Part shown: positions 8,931 to 17,305 of the stretch, piece by piece
How the letters are laid out: each line of letters opens with the position of its first letter
How positions within the stretch are numbered: the first letter of the stretch is position 1
Origin: an uncultured Methanobrevibacter sp.
Lineage (GTDB): Archaea > Methanobacteriota > Methanobacteria > Methanobacteriales > Methanobacteriaceae
NCBI GenBank assembly: GCA_900318035.1
Contig: ONJC01000009.1
Location: 28,383 to 92,382, forward strand
Direction of reading: 5' to 3'
Length of the DNA stretch: 64,000 bases
Position numbers and translations under genes: made by a program
Notes under the pieces: generated by a model
Database searches by the model: none
Told to the model about the DNA's origin: nothing
Seen by the model: the letters and a program-made list of their open reading frames with translations, nothing else

Positions 8931-9296
8931 ATGGCAAAAATATTAAAATGTGACGACTGCGGAAGTATTATCCAAGTTTTAGTTGAAGACGATGGAGACA
9001 CATGTGATACACACATGCTCAATATTCCAGTACAAACTGAAGGAGAAAAAGCTCCTAAACACAAACCTGTTGTTGAAATCGATGGTGACAAAGTTACCGT
9101 TAAAGTCGGTGAAGCTGCTCACCCAATGGATGATGACCACTACATTCAATTTTTAGTTGTTGAAGCTGGTGCTGAACAGTATGCTAAATCCTTCAAACCT
9201 GGAGATGTTGCAGAAGCTACATTCACTGTAAATGATGCTTCTGATGTTAAAGCATTAGCATTCTGTAACCTACACGGACTCTGGTCCAGTGAATAA
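8931..9296 (+). CDS. superoxide reductase (desulfoferrodoxin-like), atypical N-terminal iron site
   Basis: Reduces superoxide to peroxide and protects the anaerobe from oxygen. The 121-residue protein has the catalytic-site ligands of the family: His in KHKPVV, two His in HPMDDDHYIQ, and Cys and His in CNLHGLW. The N-terminal desulforedoxin-like segment keeps Cys7 and Cys10 but has only one cysteine (Cys25, Thr-Cys) where class I enzymes have a Cys-Cys pair. The rubredoxin-like centre is therefore probably incomplete or uses another ligand. The glutamate usually before Lys-His is replaced by proline. The ATG at 8931 follows AAGGAG; an upstream in-frame codon at 8886 lacks support. It lies directly after nifSU. 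Confidence 0.9.
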   Translation: MAKILKCDDCGSIIQVLVEDDGDTCDTHMLNIPVQTEGEKAPKHKPVVEIDGDKVTVKVGEAAHPMDDDHYIQFLVVEAGAEQYAKSFKPGDVAEATFTVNDASDVKALAFCNLHGLWSSE

Positions 9297-9328
9297 GTTT
9301 AAAATTTAATTTTAAACTTCTCTTTTTT
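9297..9328 (+). terminator. intrinsic terminator of the superoxide reductase gene
   Basis: The perfect 10-bp stem GTTTAAAATT/AATTTTAAAC with a one-base loop is followed by TTCTCTTTTTTT. Confidence 0.75.
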
Positions 9329-9383
9329 TATTTAATTTTTTTCATGAAAAATTTTAATTACTTGTTTTAATATACAATATATC

Positions 9384-9884
9384 GTGTCTAGTTATAGTAA
9401 ATTAATAATTTTCATTGTTGTTTTACTAGCTATTTCGGCAGCAGTTTTATTTATGGACAGTTCAACCGATAATATGAATGTTGCAATGCCGGATATAAGT
9501 GAAAGCATTGTTGATGGTGATGATGAATATAATGAAGCTGTTGATTTAGTAAACAATAAAAATTTTTATCAATCTAAACAAAAAGCAGAATCTGCTGGAG
9601 ATAATTATAATCAAAGCTTGATTAAATTGCATAAGGTTCAAGGCAATTTCTCTTCTGATATACATGGTGTTCATAAGGATTACATTAACACTGTCATAAA
9701 GGAAGTTGAATTAAAGATTAAGGCTGTAGATTTATTGAAAGAGGCGATTGACTGCTTTGAAGTAAATTCGAATTATACTGGCAGTAACTATGGTTTTGAA
9801 GCTAACGATGCAATGGACCAGGCTGTAGAATATCAAAATAAAAGAAATTCAATAGTTGAAGATAATCCTAAGTTATTCAAATGA
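9384..9884 (+). CDS. small membrane-anchored protein of unknown function
   Basis: The 166-residue protein has one N-terminal hydrophobic segment (about residues 7-23), which is a membrane anchor or signal, and a mostly helical, charged remainder with repeated Lys/Asn-rich turns. The start is uncertain. The GTG at 9384 gives the full hydrophobic segment and has no Shine-Dalgarno, but an AT-rich TATA-like stretch (9366-9375) lies just upstream, so the message may be leaderless. The next gene, the RecJ-like protein, starts 15 bases after the stop. I do not recognise the family. Confidence 0.65.
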   Translation: MSSYSKLIIFIVVLLAISAAVLFMDSSTDNMNVAMPDISESIVDGDDEYNEAVDLVNNKNFYQSKQKAESAGDNYNQSLIKLHKVQGNFSSDIHGVHKDYINTVIKEVELKIKAVDLLKEAIDCFEVNSNYTGSNYGFEANDAMDQAVEYQNKRNSIVEDNPKLFK

Positions 9885-9899
9885 ATGTGAGGTTTTAAT

Positions 9900-12161
9900 T
9901 TGAAATCTAAATGTCCAAAATGTAAAGGTATAGGCTCTGTTGTTGTGGACTACAAGGAATGTGATGCCTGTGGAGGAACAGGTTATGAAGATGATTTATT
10001 TGATGTAGGTAGTCATTTTAAAGGAGTCAACAGCAAAGCAAAAGCTAAATTTGATTTAGGTTCTGATCAGGATATTCCATGTGAGATATGTAATGGAAAA
10101 GGACAGGTTGAAGTATTTGAGGAATGTCCTAACTGTAATGGGACCGGTGAAATAAATGTGTGCAGGGATTGTGGTAAAGTACTTCCTGGCGAACTTGATT
10201 TATGTGATGAATGTAAAGATAAAAGAAAGGTTGAAAAAATGAAACATGATGAATTTGAAGCTCGTCAAAGGGCTGCTCGTGTTGTATATGTTTTAGATTC
10301 TTTATGTCAAATGAGAGATATTGACAAAGATAAATTGTATAAAGGTAAAATTACAAGAATTGAAAGATATGGTGCTTTTGTTTCCTTAAATAACAATGTT
10401 TGGGGACTTATGAGAGGAGATGTCTCCGACTACAAAGTTGGTGATGACATTGTTGTATTCATTACTGCCATTAAGTCCAGGGAAGGGAAAATTGATTTTG
10501 CACCTGCTTTTGTAGAAGAATACAAACTCAAGAGATTGACCAAATCCATTTCAAGAACATTAATAAGCAAACTTGAAGAGAAAAAGGGTAAAATTGTTAG
10601 GATTGCAGGTGAGGTCCAGCAAATCCAGCAAACTTCAGGTCCGACAATTTTCATCATCAACGATGAAAGCGGAACAACTGAAATAGCTGCATTCGATAAG
10701 GCTGGAGAGAGATCATATCCTGAAATTGAACTTGGTGATGCAGTTCAGGTCATTGGTGAGGTAAACGAACATGGCGGAAAAACTCAAATTGAGTCATCTT
10801 CCATGACAAAACTTGGTGAGGAAAACACCCGCAAGCTACATAAATTAATTGACGATGCATTAAACAAGAGAGCTGAACCACAACATGTCGATTTCTTAGT
10901 CAAAAGTGATGTTTTAAACAGACTCAAACCGAAGATGAGGGAAGCTGCCCAAAGAATTAGAAGGGCAATCCTTGATGGAAGAACAATCTTGCTTAGACAC
11001 CACAATGATGCCGATGGTATCTGTTCAGGTGTGGCAATGGAAAAAGCCATTGTTCCTTTAATTGAAAAGGAAAATCCAAGCAATGACGCTCAATATTATT
11101 ATTTCAAACGTTCTCCAAGTAAGGCCCCATTTTATGAACTTGAAGATGTAGTTAAAGATTTATCTTTCGCATTGGAAGATCAGGAAAGGCACGGCCAAAA
11201 GTTACCGTTAATTGTTCTTTTGGATAACGGTTCCACTGAAGAGGACATTGTAGCACTGATGCAGGCAAAAATTTATGATATCGAAGTTGTAGTAATAGAC
11301 CATCACTCTCCTGGTGACCTGTTAACAAAGGATGAAAGAGACGGCGAGATTTTTGGAGCAACAGTTGCAGTTGATGAATATGTTGACTGTCATGTAAACC
11401 CATACCTTGTTGGCGGAGATTCCCAATTGACTGCAGGGGCTTTGGCAACTGAAGTGGCACACATCATAAATCCGAATGTAAAAGAATTAATTAAACATTT
11501 GCCGGCGGTTGCAGCATTAGGCGACCGTGCGGAAAACGGTGAAGTTTATCAATACCTGGAATTGGCCAGCCAAAAAGGTTTTACAAAAGAACATCTTGCA
11601 AAAATAGCTGAATGTGTTGACTTTGAGGCATATTTCTTGAGATTTATGAATGGTAGAGGAATCATGGATACAATTTTGGCTGTGGATAATCTTGATAAGC
11701 ATGAAAAAATGATTGATGCATTATATAATGAATATCAAAAGAGAATTGATATTCAGCTTAAAGCGGCTCTTCCAAATATCAAAAGGACACAGCTTTCAAA
11801 CGGCATTTACTTAAATCTGATTGATGTTGAAAAATATGCGCATAAATTCACATTCCCAGCTCCTGGAAAAACATGCGGTTTTGTCCATGATCATGTCATA
11901 AAAGAATTGGGAGAAGACAAGCCTATTGTAACTTTAGGGCATGGGCCTGATTTTGGAGTATTTAGGGCAACTGATGCCGTTAATGAAGAGTATGGTTTTA
12001 ATGTTAATGATATTGTAGCCACAATGATAAACAGAGTTCCATCAGCAGGTATTGACGGTGGAGGCCATGAATGCGCAGGTTCCATTAAATATATCGAAGG
12101 GCTTGGCGAAGAAGTGTTATATAAAGTAGTTGAAGAAATTCAATCCTTGTCAAAAAAATAG
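9900..12161 (+). CDS. archaeal RecJ-like DHH phosphoesterase with DnaJ-type zinc fingers, S1 and OB domains
   Basis: The 753-residue protein matches the domain order of the archaea-specific COG1107 family. Cys-X2-Cys-X-Gly-X-Gly DnaJ-type zinc fingers lie at residues 5-110 (CPKCKGIG, CDACGGTG, CEICNGKG, CPNCNGTG). An S1 RNA-binding domain follows at about 140-200 and an RPA-like OB fold at about 225-310. The DHH domain has HHNDADGICSG near 364 and VVIDHH near 464, and a DHHA1 domain carries GGGHECAG near 720. These are metal ligands of RecJ-type nucleases and phosphodiesterases, so single-stranded DNA or RNA exonuclease activity is expected. Substrate is not settled. The TTG start follows GTGAGG. 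Two zinc-ribbon genes follow within 10 bases of each other. Confidence 0.9.
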   Translation: MKSKCPKCKGIGSVVVDYKECDACGGTGYEDDLFDVGSHFKGVNSKAKAKFDLGSDQDIPCEICNGKGQVEVFEECPNCNGTGEINVCRDCGKVLPGELDLCDECKDKRKVEKMKHDEFEARQRAARVVYVLDSLCQMRDIDKDKLYKGKITRIERYGAFVSLNNNVWGLMRGDVSDYKVGDDIVVFITAIKSREGKIDFAPAFVEEYKLKRLTKSISRTLISKLEEKKGKIVRIAGEVQQIQQTSGPTIFIINDESGTTEIAAFDKAGERSYPEIELGDAVQVIGEVNEHGGKTQIESSSMTKLGEENTRKLHKLIDDALNKRAEPQHVDFLVKSDVLNRLKPKMREAAQRIRRAILDGRTILLRHHNDADGICSGVAMEKAIVPLIEKENPSNDAQYYYFKRSPSKAPFYELEDVVKDLSFALEDQERHGQKLPLIVLLDNGSTEEDIVALMQAKIYDIEVVVIDHHSPGDLLTKDERDGEIFGATVAVDEYVDCHVNPYLVGGDSQLTAGALATEVAHIINPNVKELIKHLPAVAALGDRAENGEVYQYLELASQKGFTKEHLAKIAECVDFEAYFLRFMNGRGIMDTILAVDNLDKHEKMIDALYNEYQKRIDIQLKAALPNIKRTQLSNGIYLNLIDVEKYAHKFTFPAPGKTCGFVHDHVIKELGEDKPIVTLGHGPDFGVFRATDAVNEEYGFNVNDIVATMINRVPSAGIDGGGHECAGSIKYIEGLGEEVLYKVVEEIQSLSKK

Positions 12162-12164
12162 TTC

Positions 12165-13061
12165 ATGGTAAAAATGATTGTGGGGAATTATTGTAGAAAT
12201 TGCGGCCATAGGATTCTTCCGAATGAATCTGAATGTAAGGTCTGCGGCTGTAAGACCGGATATAGTCCGTCTTCTCAAAATTATATTTTTGAAGTTCCTA
12301 TTCATAATATCGGATTCTTCAATTTCTCCATTGATTTTTCTCCATATATAGAAAGCAATCGTGATGATTTAGAATATGAAATCTGTTCCTGCGGTTATGT
12401 GAATCGTATAGATAATGAATATTGTTATATGTGCGGTAAAAAGAGGTCTCTTACCAAATTGGAACGGATTTTTAAAAAAAATTCCAAACCTGTTTTTTCC
12501 ATTGATAAGGTGCAGTGTGAGTGTGGAGCCGTAAATTCCAGAGAAAACGTATTCTGTGAAATGTGTGGAAAACAATTAAAAGAGGATACTCATTATATAA
12601 ATGACAATTACAGCAACTTCAACAGGGAGTTTGAAGATTCAATTTTTTGTTTTTGTGGTGAAGAAAATGATAAATTTTCACTATTTTGCAGAAATTGTGG
12701 TCTTCCCTTAGTTAATTATGGAAAAACTAATGATATTTTTATTTTATGCACCTGCTCCACAATTAATGAAAGCACTTCCGATTTTTGTATTGAATGTGGA
12801 GCAAATCTTAATTATGAAAATTCTGTTGTTCTTTGTGTCTGTGGCGAGAAAAATCCAAAGGGCATTAAATTTTGCAGAAATTGTGAAAGACCTTTAAACC
12901 CTCAAAAAACTTTAAAAACTAGGATAATTTGTTCATGTGGAGAAATTTTAGATTGGGATAGTGATTACTGCCATAATTGTGGTAAAAATGTAAAAAGTGC
13001 TTTACTTCGTAAAAATTCAATTAATTCTACAGTGAAATCTATTAAAAACATGTTCAGGTAA
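12165..13061 (+). CDS. protein with seven tandem zinc ribbons, function unknown
   Basis: The 298-residue protein is built of seven zinc-ribbon-like units, each with a CxC(G) or CxxC knuckle followed about 10-12 residues later by CxxCG. Examples are CRNCG/CKVCG, CSCG/CYMCG, CECG/CEMCG, CFCG/CRNCG, CTCS/CIECG, CVCG/CRNCE and CSCG/CHNCG. Six of the seven have the unusual Cys-X-Cys first knuckle. It ends in a short basic tail. No membrane segment is present. It starts three bases after the RecJ-like gene and is followed eight bases later by another zinc-ribbon gene, so the set is probably one operon. It may be an adaptor for protein or nucleic-acid contacts; no enzyme motif is visible. Confidence 0.8.
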   Translation: MVKMIVGNYCRNCGHRILPNESECKVCGCKTGYSPSSQNYIFEVPIHNIGFFNFSIDFSPYIESNRDDLEYEICSCGYVNRIDNEYCYMCGKKRSLTKLERIFKKNSKPVFSIDKVQCECGAVNSRENVFCEMCGKQLKEDTHYINDNYSNFNREFEDSIFCFCGEENDKFSLFCRNCGLPLVNYGKTNDIFILCTCSTINESTSDFCIECGANLNYENSVVLCVCGEKNPKGIKFCRNCERPLNPQKTLKTRIICSCGEILDWDSDYCHNCGKNVKSALLRKNSINSTVKSIKNMFR

Positions 13062-13069
13062 GTGATATT

Positions 13070-14047
13070 TTGAAAAATTGTGATATTTGCGGAACATTGA
13101 ACTTCCGGGAAAATAACTATTGCACACATTGCGGCAATATGTTAATAACTGAGCATTTCTGTCCTTACTGTGGACAGGTAAATCTGGATTATGATACTCA
13201 CTGTGTAAAATGCGGTAAGCAAATCAATCCAATAACTATTGATGATTTTGATACATTATTCAGCGAATTCAATGATGAATTATTGGCAAATGCACAAATC
13301 AGTGACGAAAAATATAATCGTATGCTGTCAAACATATTTGCACGGGCAGATTTTTACGAAATTTACGGGGACACAATTAAAAATAAAATTTTGAATTTCG
13401 CGTCCATATTCACTGAATGCAAAACTAAATCAAGGGGTTATGAGAGAGGGTTCATATTTTTTGGAAATGCTATTCATTATGATGACCGTTTAAGTGATTC
13501 TCTTCAGATTTCTACATTAATTCATGAATTGGGTCATTATTTTTTGTTTGAGATAATTGAAAACATATTGTGTGACATATTTAAGGTAAAAACATCCACT
13601 ACTCTGGAAAGTTTTGTCTGGTATTTTTTAACGCTTCCCGAATTCAGAATCATGAATGAATACTGCGCCCATACTGTTGAAGGAAGATTTATTCCATACG
13701 GATATCAGAATTACGGTTCATTCAATCTATTGGTTGAACAGTTAGGGATTAATGGGGAAGCATTGGATGGCATGGTTATTTTCGGCAATACGTTTGCAGA
13801 TGAAATAATTCATTATCTTGAAAAATATATTGATGAAGGTCTCAGAGAAGAGATAAAAATCCAGTATATGAAGGATGCAATCGAACCAACATATAAATCA
13901 ATACTGACAGAAACAGAAGACTGCCTACCACAAAATTTAAAAAATATGACTTTAATAAAAGTGTTACATGATATTTTTAGAGAAGCATCGGAAGAGAATA
14001 TAATAGAAGAATTAGAAGAGATAAAAAAAGGAATCGAATCAAATTAA
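13070..14047 (+). CDS. zinc-ribbon protein fused to a HELGH metallopeptidase-like domain
   Basis: The 325-residue protein has two zinc ribbons in its first 50 residues (CDICG/CTHCG, CPYCG/CVKCG). A helical domain follows with the zincin motif HELGH at residues 152-156. A downstream segment NEYCAH at 196-201 could give the third, glutamate ligand, as in gluzincins. There is no signal peptide, so it should act in the cytoplasm. The start is TTG at 13070; the first codons run straight into the first ribbon. It may process or degrade partner proteins recruited by the ribbons, but this is inference and no named peptidase family is assigned. The 3' end overlaps the convergent HTH gene by four bases. 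Confidence 0.75.
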   Translation: MKNCDICGTLNFRENNYCTHCGNMLITEHFCPYCGQVNLDYDTHCVKCGKQINPITIDDFDTLFSEFNDELLANAQISDEKYNRMLSNIFARADFYEIYGDTIKNKILNFASIFTECKTKSRGYERGFIFFGNAIHYDDRLSDSLQISTLIHELGHYFLFEIIENILCDIFKVKTSTTLESFVWYFLTLPEFRIMNEYCAHTVEGRFIPYGYQNYGSFNLLVEQLGINGEALDGMVIFGNTFADEIIHYLEKYIDEGLREEIKIQYMKDAIEPTYKSILTETEDCLPQNLKNMTLIKVLHDIFREASEENIIEELEEIKKGIESN

Positions 14048-14346
14048 TCTTTTTTTTGTTTTTTTTCTTTTGATTCTATAGTTTCAAGAACTCCTTTTCC
14101 AGTATCAGTTAATCTATATAATCTTCCTTTACGAGCTTCCTCATTTATACATTCAACAATATCTTTACTTTTTAATTCACTTAGAACTTTTGAAATATGA
14201 TTAGTTCTAATTCCACTGTCTTTTGCAATATGAGTTGGTATTTTAACTTCATTTCCAATTGATTTTAAAGTTTTTTCTCTATATTTGGAAATTTGAACAT
14301 ATGAAGTTAATTTCAAAAGCTCATCGTATTCCTTTGACATAATCAT
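14044..14346 (-). CDS. winged-helix transcriptional regulator
   Basis: The 100-residue protein has a winged-helix domain: a recognition helix region around GIRTNHISKVLSELKSKD, then a wing with GRLYRLTDTGKGVLE, a MarR/ArsR-like pattern. It ends in a lysine-rich tail. Starts at 14346 (MIMSKEY) or 14340 (MSKEY) are both possible. It is convergent with the metallopeptidase-like gene. No ligand site is visible. Its target is unknown; the nearby tnpB element is probably unrelated. Confidence 0.8.
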   Translation of the reverse strand: MIMSKEYDELLKLTSYVQISKYREKTLKSIGNEVKIPTHIAKDSGIRTNHISKVLSELKSKDIVECINEEARKGRLYRLTDTGKGVLETIESKEKKQKKD

Positions 14347-14469
14347 TTATTTATTCTTTATACTATAAAATATTTTATACCATCTTATAATATTAATGTA
14401 ATTACTTTAATCACTTCTTTAATCTTGTTTAACTTATTTGAGGGAATTTGTTAATGTTTATATGAGTTG

Positions 14470-14640
14470 TGTTGAACTACCTCGACTTTTGGAGAAGTCG
14501 AAGATTCTTACTTCACGGGCTGATACTCTCCCACGAGAGTAGAATTACCGTGCTATCCCCCCTGCTCCAGAGGTTCATTGTTTCCTCGATTAAATTAGTC
14601 AATCCACGTTCTAGAATGTTTTTACCTGCGTTTATATCTC
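14470..14640 (-). ncRNA. candidate omega (guide) RNA overlapping the tnpB 3' end
   Basis: In studied IS200/IS605 elements, a guide RNA for TnpB comes from the 3' end of tnpB and the right end of the element. Here that zone has the terminal hairpin at 14483-14500 and G/C-richer sequence just inside the gene end. Bases beyond about 14466 would be the guide. This is called by position and family knowledge only. Confidence 0.4.
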
Positions 14641-15706
14641 TATCATGTATTTTATGACATTGTGGGCATTCCCATTCTGTTTCATATTTTAGGTCTTTGT
14701 TGTAGTATCCACAATTGCTGCATATTTTGCTTGAAGGATACCATCTGCTGACTTGTCTAAATGTTTTTCCATATATTTCAGCCTTGTATTTAATCATTTC
14801 AACAAATTTTTTCCATCCTATTCTTTGTAATTTTGGACTGTATTTTGGGTTTTTGAACATTCCTTTTATGTTTAGGTCTTCGAGTATGATTATGTCGTAT
14901 TTTTTCACGATTTGTGTGGTTGTTTTGTGGTAGTAGTCGTTTATTTTGTTCTTTTTTTGGTCTATCCATTTCCAGTAGGTTTTTAGTGTTTTTTTGTAGC
15001 GGTTGCTGTTGTGTTTTTGTCGGGATAGTCTTTTTTGGTATTTTTTGATCATGTTTTCCTCGTAAGTTACGTCTAAATTGGCTATTTTTAGTCCGTTGTC
15101 GAGTGTTGCTAGTGTTCTTATACCTAAATCGATTCCCACGGCTTCGTTTGTTTTAGGAAATTTTGGTATTTCGGTTTCGATGTTAAATACGTCGTAATAT
15201 TTTCCATTTTCTATTTTAATTGTTACATTATTGATTTTGATATTTTTTAGTTTTTCATGATATTTTTTACTTGTCCTGTAATGTATTTCTCCTATTTTTG
15301 GTAGAATAATTGTGTGGGGTTTGATTTTTATATTGCGATTGTTTTGTATTCTGAATGATTTTTTATCATGTTTTTTGGATTTAAATCTTGGATAACAACT
15401 TTCCCCATTGAAAAACTTATTATAAGCATGTATAAGATCTCTATAAACTTGTTGTAGGCTGGATGATTCGCTTAAGTATAAAAAAGCATGTTCTTTTTTG
15501 AGCATATTTAACATGGCGTTAAAAGTGGTCATGTTGCACTTCAGCTTAGTGTAACCATGGAGTTTGAATAATTTATAGGTGTTTTGATAGTCCTCTAAGA
15601 GCTTATTCCATGTAAATCTGGAATTACCTATATTCTGATTAATTTTAATCATCATATCCTCATCCGGATACAACCTAACCTTCAAACCCTGATTAACACA
15701 TTTCAT
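14513..15706 (-). CDS. tnpB: TnpB RNA-guided nuclease (IS605 OrfB family)
   Basis: The 397-residue protein has the usual TnpB length and all catalytic parts: the RuvC-I aspartate in GIDLGIRTLA, the RuvC-II glutamate in IILEDLNIKGM, a zinc finger CSNCG/CPQCH, and the RuvC-III aspartate in DRDINAGKNIL. An N-terminal helix-turn-helix OrfB region precedes them. The frame is unbroken, so the nuclease is probably active. TnpB proteins are compact RNA-guided DNA nucleases related to Cas12. The gene lacks a tnpA partner. Confidence 0.95.
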   Translation of the reverse strand: MKCVNQGLKVRLYPDEDMMIKINQNIGNSRFTWNKLLEDYQNTYKLFKLHGYTKLKCNMTTFNAMLNMLKKEHAFLYLSESSSLQQVYRDLIHAYNKFFNGESCYPRFKSKKHDKKSFRIQNNRNIKIKPHTIILPKIGEIHYRTSKKYHEKLKNIKINNVTIKIENGKYYDVFNIETEIPKFPKTNEAVGIDLGIRTLATLDNGLKIANLDVTYEENMIKKYQKRLSRQKHNSNRYKKTLKTYWKWIDQKKNKINDYYHKTTTQIVKKYDIIILEDLNIKGMFKNPKYSPKLQRIGWKKFVEMIKYKAEIYGKTFRQVSRWYPSSKICSNCGYYNKDLKYETEWECPQCHKIHDRDINAGKNILERGLTNLIEETMNLWSRGDSTVILLSWESISP

Positions 15707-15791
15707 AAAACACTTAAAACTCCATTATAGACAATTTTAATATCATATAAAATAATTTAAATAACCAATAATATATAAAGAAATAGTGAGA

Positions 15792-15858
15792 GCATTTGAA
15801 GACTAATAATCTTCAGATGCCTTTTTGTGAAATTTTCCCCGACCTTAAGAGGTTGGGG
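15792..15858. repeat. left-end hairpins of the tnpB element
   Basis: Two stem-loops stand in series upstream of tnpB. One is GCATTTGAAGAC/ATCTTCAGATGC (15792-15820, 12 bp with G-U pairs). The other is CCCCGACC/GGTTGGGG with a TTAAGA loop (15837-15858). Hairpins of this type are the recognition sites of IS200/IS605 TnpA at the left end. Confidence 0.65.
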
Positions 15859-15909
15859 TATTCTTCACTATTAAGATAAAAATATAGTATATAACTATAT
15901 GTGGTTTAA

Positions 15910-16521
15910 ATGAAATGTGAAAATTGTGGTTTTGAAAATAAGGATACAGCAAAATTCTGCACAAAGTGCGGTGCTGTTCTAGAAACTCCCAAAAAGCCTG
16001 ATGATGGTACAAAAAGTAATAGTAATACCAAATATATTATTATTGCTTTAGCTATTGTTATTGTGGTTCTTGTTGGTTGTGTAGGGTATTTTGCAGGTAC
16101 CATGAATCTTGGTGATGGTTCTGCACAGGATAATTCTGCCCAGTCAACTTCATCTTCCCAAGACTCTTCAAATAGCGCTTCTGAATCTCAGTCTAGTTCT
16201 TCTGAGTCAACATCAAGTGGCGGATCCAAATCATGGGAGTCTATTGGTAGTTACTCAGGTTCAGGTTCAGGTTCACAGACGGTTAAGGTTCCTGCGGGTC
16301 AGATAATGGTAAAACTTTCAGCATATCCTATTAAGAATTATGCTACAAACCATTTATATGTTTCAGGTCCTGGAGGATCAGGTGGTGTAGATTGGGGTTC
16401 ATATAGTGATGTAGAAACAAGATCTGACTCATTCTCATTTACTTCATCATCATCTGGAACCTATACAATTGATTATTATGAAACTGTAAGCTGGGAAGTT
16501 GAATTCTATCGTTATCAATAA
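15910..16521 (+). CDS. zinc-ribbon, single-TM protein with serine-rich stalk and exposed domain
   Basis: The 203-residue protein starts with a zinc ribbon (CENCG/CTKCG, residues 3-21). A short linker leads to one strong membrane helix (about 42-64), then a Ser/Gln-rich stalk of about 50 residues and a C-terminal beta-rich domain of about 85 residues. The ribbon should face the cytoplasm and the C-terminal domain the outside. This layout recurs in methanogen membrane proteins, but I cannot name a function. The start at 15910 puts the ribbon at the very N terminus. A strong terminator follows. It directly abuts the left end of the tnpB element. Confidence 0.8.
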   Translation: MKCENCGFENKDTAKFCTKCGAVLETPKKPDDGTKSNSNTKYIIIALAIVIVVLVGCVGYFAGTMNLGDGSAQDNSAQSTSSSQDSSNSASESQSSSSESTSSGGSKSWESIGSYSGSGSGSQTVKVPAGQIMVKLSAYPIKNYATNHLYVSGPGGSGGVDWGSYSDVETRSDSFSFTSSSSGTYTIDYYETVSWEVEFYRYQ

Positions 16522-16548
16522 GTGATTTTTTCAAATCACTTTTTTTTT
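16521..16548 (+). terminator. intrinsic terminator
   Basis: The stem AGTGATTT/AAATCACT with a short loop is followed by a T run of eight to nine. Confidence 0.8.
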
Positions 16549-16594
16549 AATTTTTAATAAATTATTAATATAAATAAACAATAAATTTACAACT

Positions 16595-17305
16595 ATGTTT
16601 TTTGATTTAAATATTGTTGGAAGTAGCTTAAAAAATAATTTAAATTTGGCTATGGAAGCTTCCAAATACGGATGGGAGCACATTAATTTTTCATATAATC
16701 AAAATGATTTTAAAGATGCCTTAGATATTAAAAGGGAGTTATCTGATAATTTGGATGGCATTATTAATTTTGATTATACTTTAGAGATTAAATCAAATAA
16801 TGTTAATGAAATTAAAAAGACTGCCCGTAAGTTTAGGAATAAATCTTCATGTATTTCAGTCATTGGCGGAAATCTGAAAATCAACAGGGCTACAGTTGAA
16901 ACTATTCAAATTGATGTTTTATCAAGACCTTATCTGAGAAGATTTGACGGTGGCATCAATCATGTTTTAGCTAAAGAAGCAGTAAAAAACAATGTTGCCG
17001 TGGAGCTATGTTTTAAGGACGTATTGAGAAGTTATTTGTCCCACAGGTCTAAGGTAATTTCTAATTTTAAGGATATCTATACGTTGTACCGGAAATATGA
17101 TTTTCCATTAATTTTATCCAGTCGTGCGGAATCTGTTTTTGACATCAGAACAACTCATGACTTCATTGCATTTTTCAAACAAACCGGCCTGAGCGATTCT
17201 GAAATTGACAAATCATTTTTGACCGCTCAAAATATTCTGGAATTTAATGAAGATAGGGATAAAATGATTTTCTATGGTGTTAGGAGGGTTGATGATGAAG
17301 CTTAA
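16595..17305 (+). CDS. rnp3: ribonuclease P protein component 3 (Rpp30 homologue)
   Basis: Protein subunit of archaeal RNase P, which trims the 5' ends of tRNA precursors. The 236-residue sequence fits the Rpp30 TIM-barrel family: the early MFFDLNI strand, the segment IDVLSRPYLRRFDGGINHVLA, and ILSSRAES near the C terminus. No Shine-Dalgarno precedes the ATG. A TATA-like box lies about 25 bases upstream, so the transcript is probably leaderless. It overlaps rnp2 by 11 bases and heads the exosome superoperon. Confidence 0.9.
   Translation: MFFDLNIVGSSLKNNLNLAMEASKYGWEHINFSYNQNDFKDALDIKRELSDNLDGIINFDYTLEIKSNNVNEIKKTARKFRNKSSCISVIGGNLKINRATVETIQIDVLSRPYLRRFDGGINHVLAKEAVKNNVAVELCFKDVLRSYLSHRSKVISNFKDIYTLYRKYDFPLILSSRAESVFDIRTTHDFIAFFKQTGLSDSEIDKSFLTAQNILEFNEDRDKMIFYGVRRVDDEA

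Larger units (their letters stand above)
14466..15866 (-). mobile_element. IS200/IS605-type element with tnpB only (IS1341-like)
   Basis: The element holds one gene, tnpB, read on the reverse strand, with no tnpA nearby. The right end (low coordinates) has the hairpin CGACTT-TTGGAG-AAGTCG (14483-14500) followed outward by the typical GGTAGTTCAA end, read on the minus strand. The left end (high coordinates) has two hairpins at 15792-15820 and 15837-15858. The borders are approximate. No target duplication is seen, as expected for this family. Movement would need a TnpA from elsewhere. Confidence 0.75.

Noticed and set aside
15792..15820. Hairpin followed by CTTTTTG as a terminator
   Set aside because: No plus-strand gene ends here, and the paired hairpins at 15792-15858 fit the left end of the tnpB element better.
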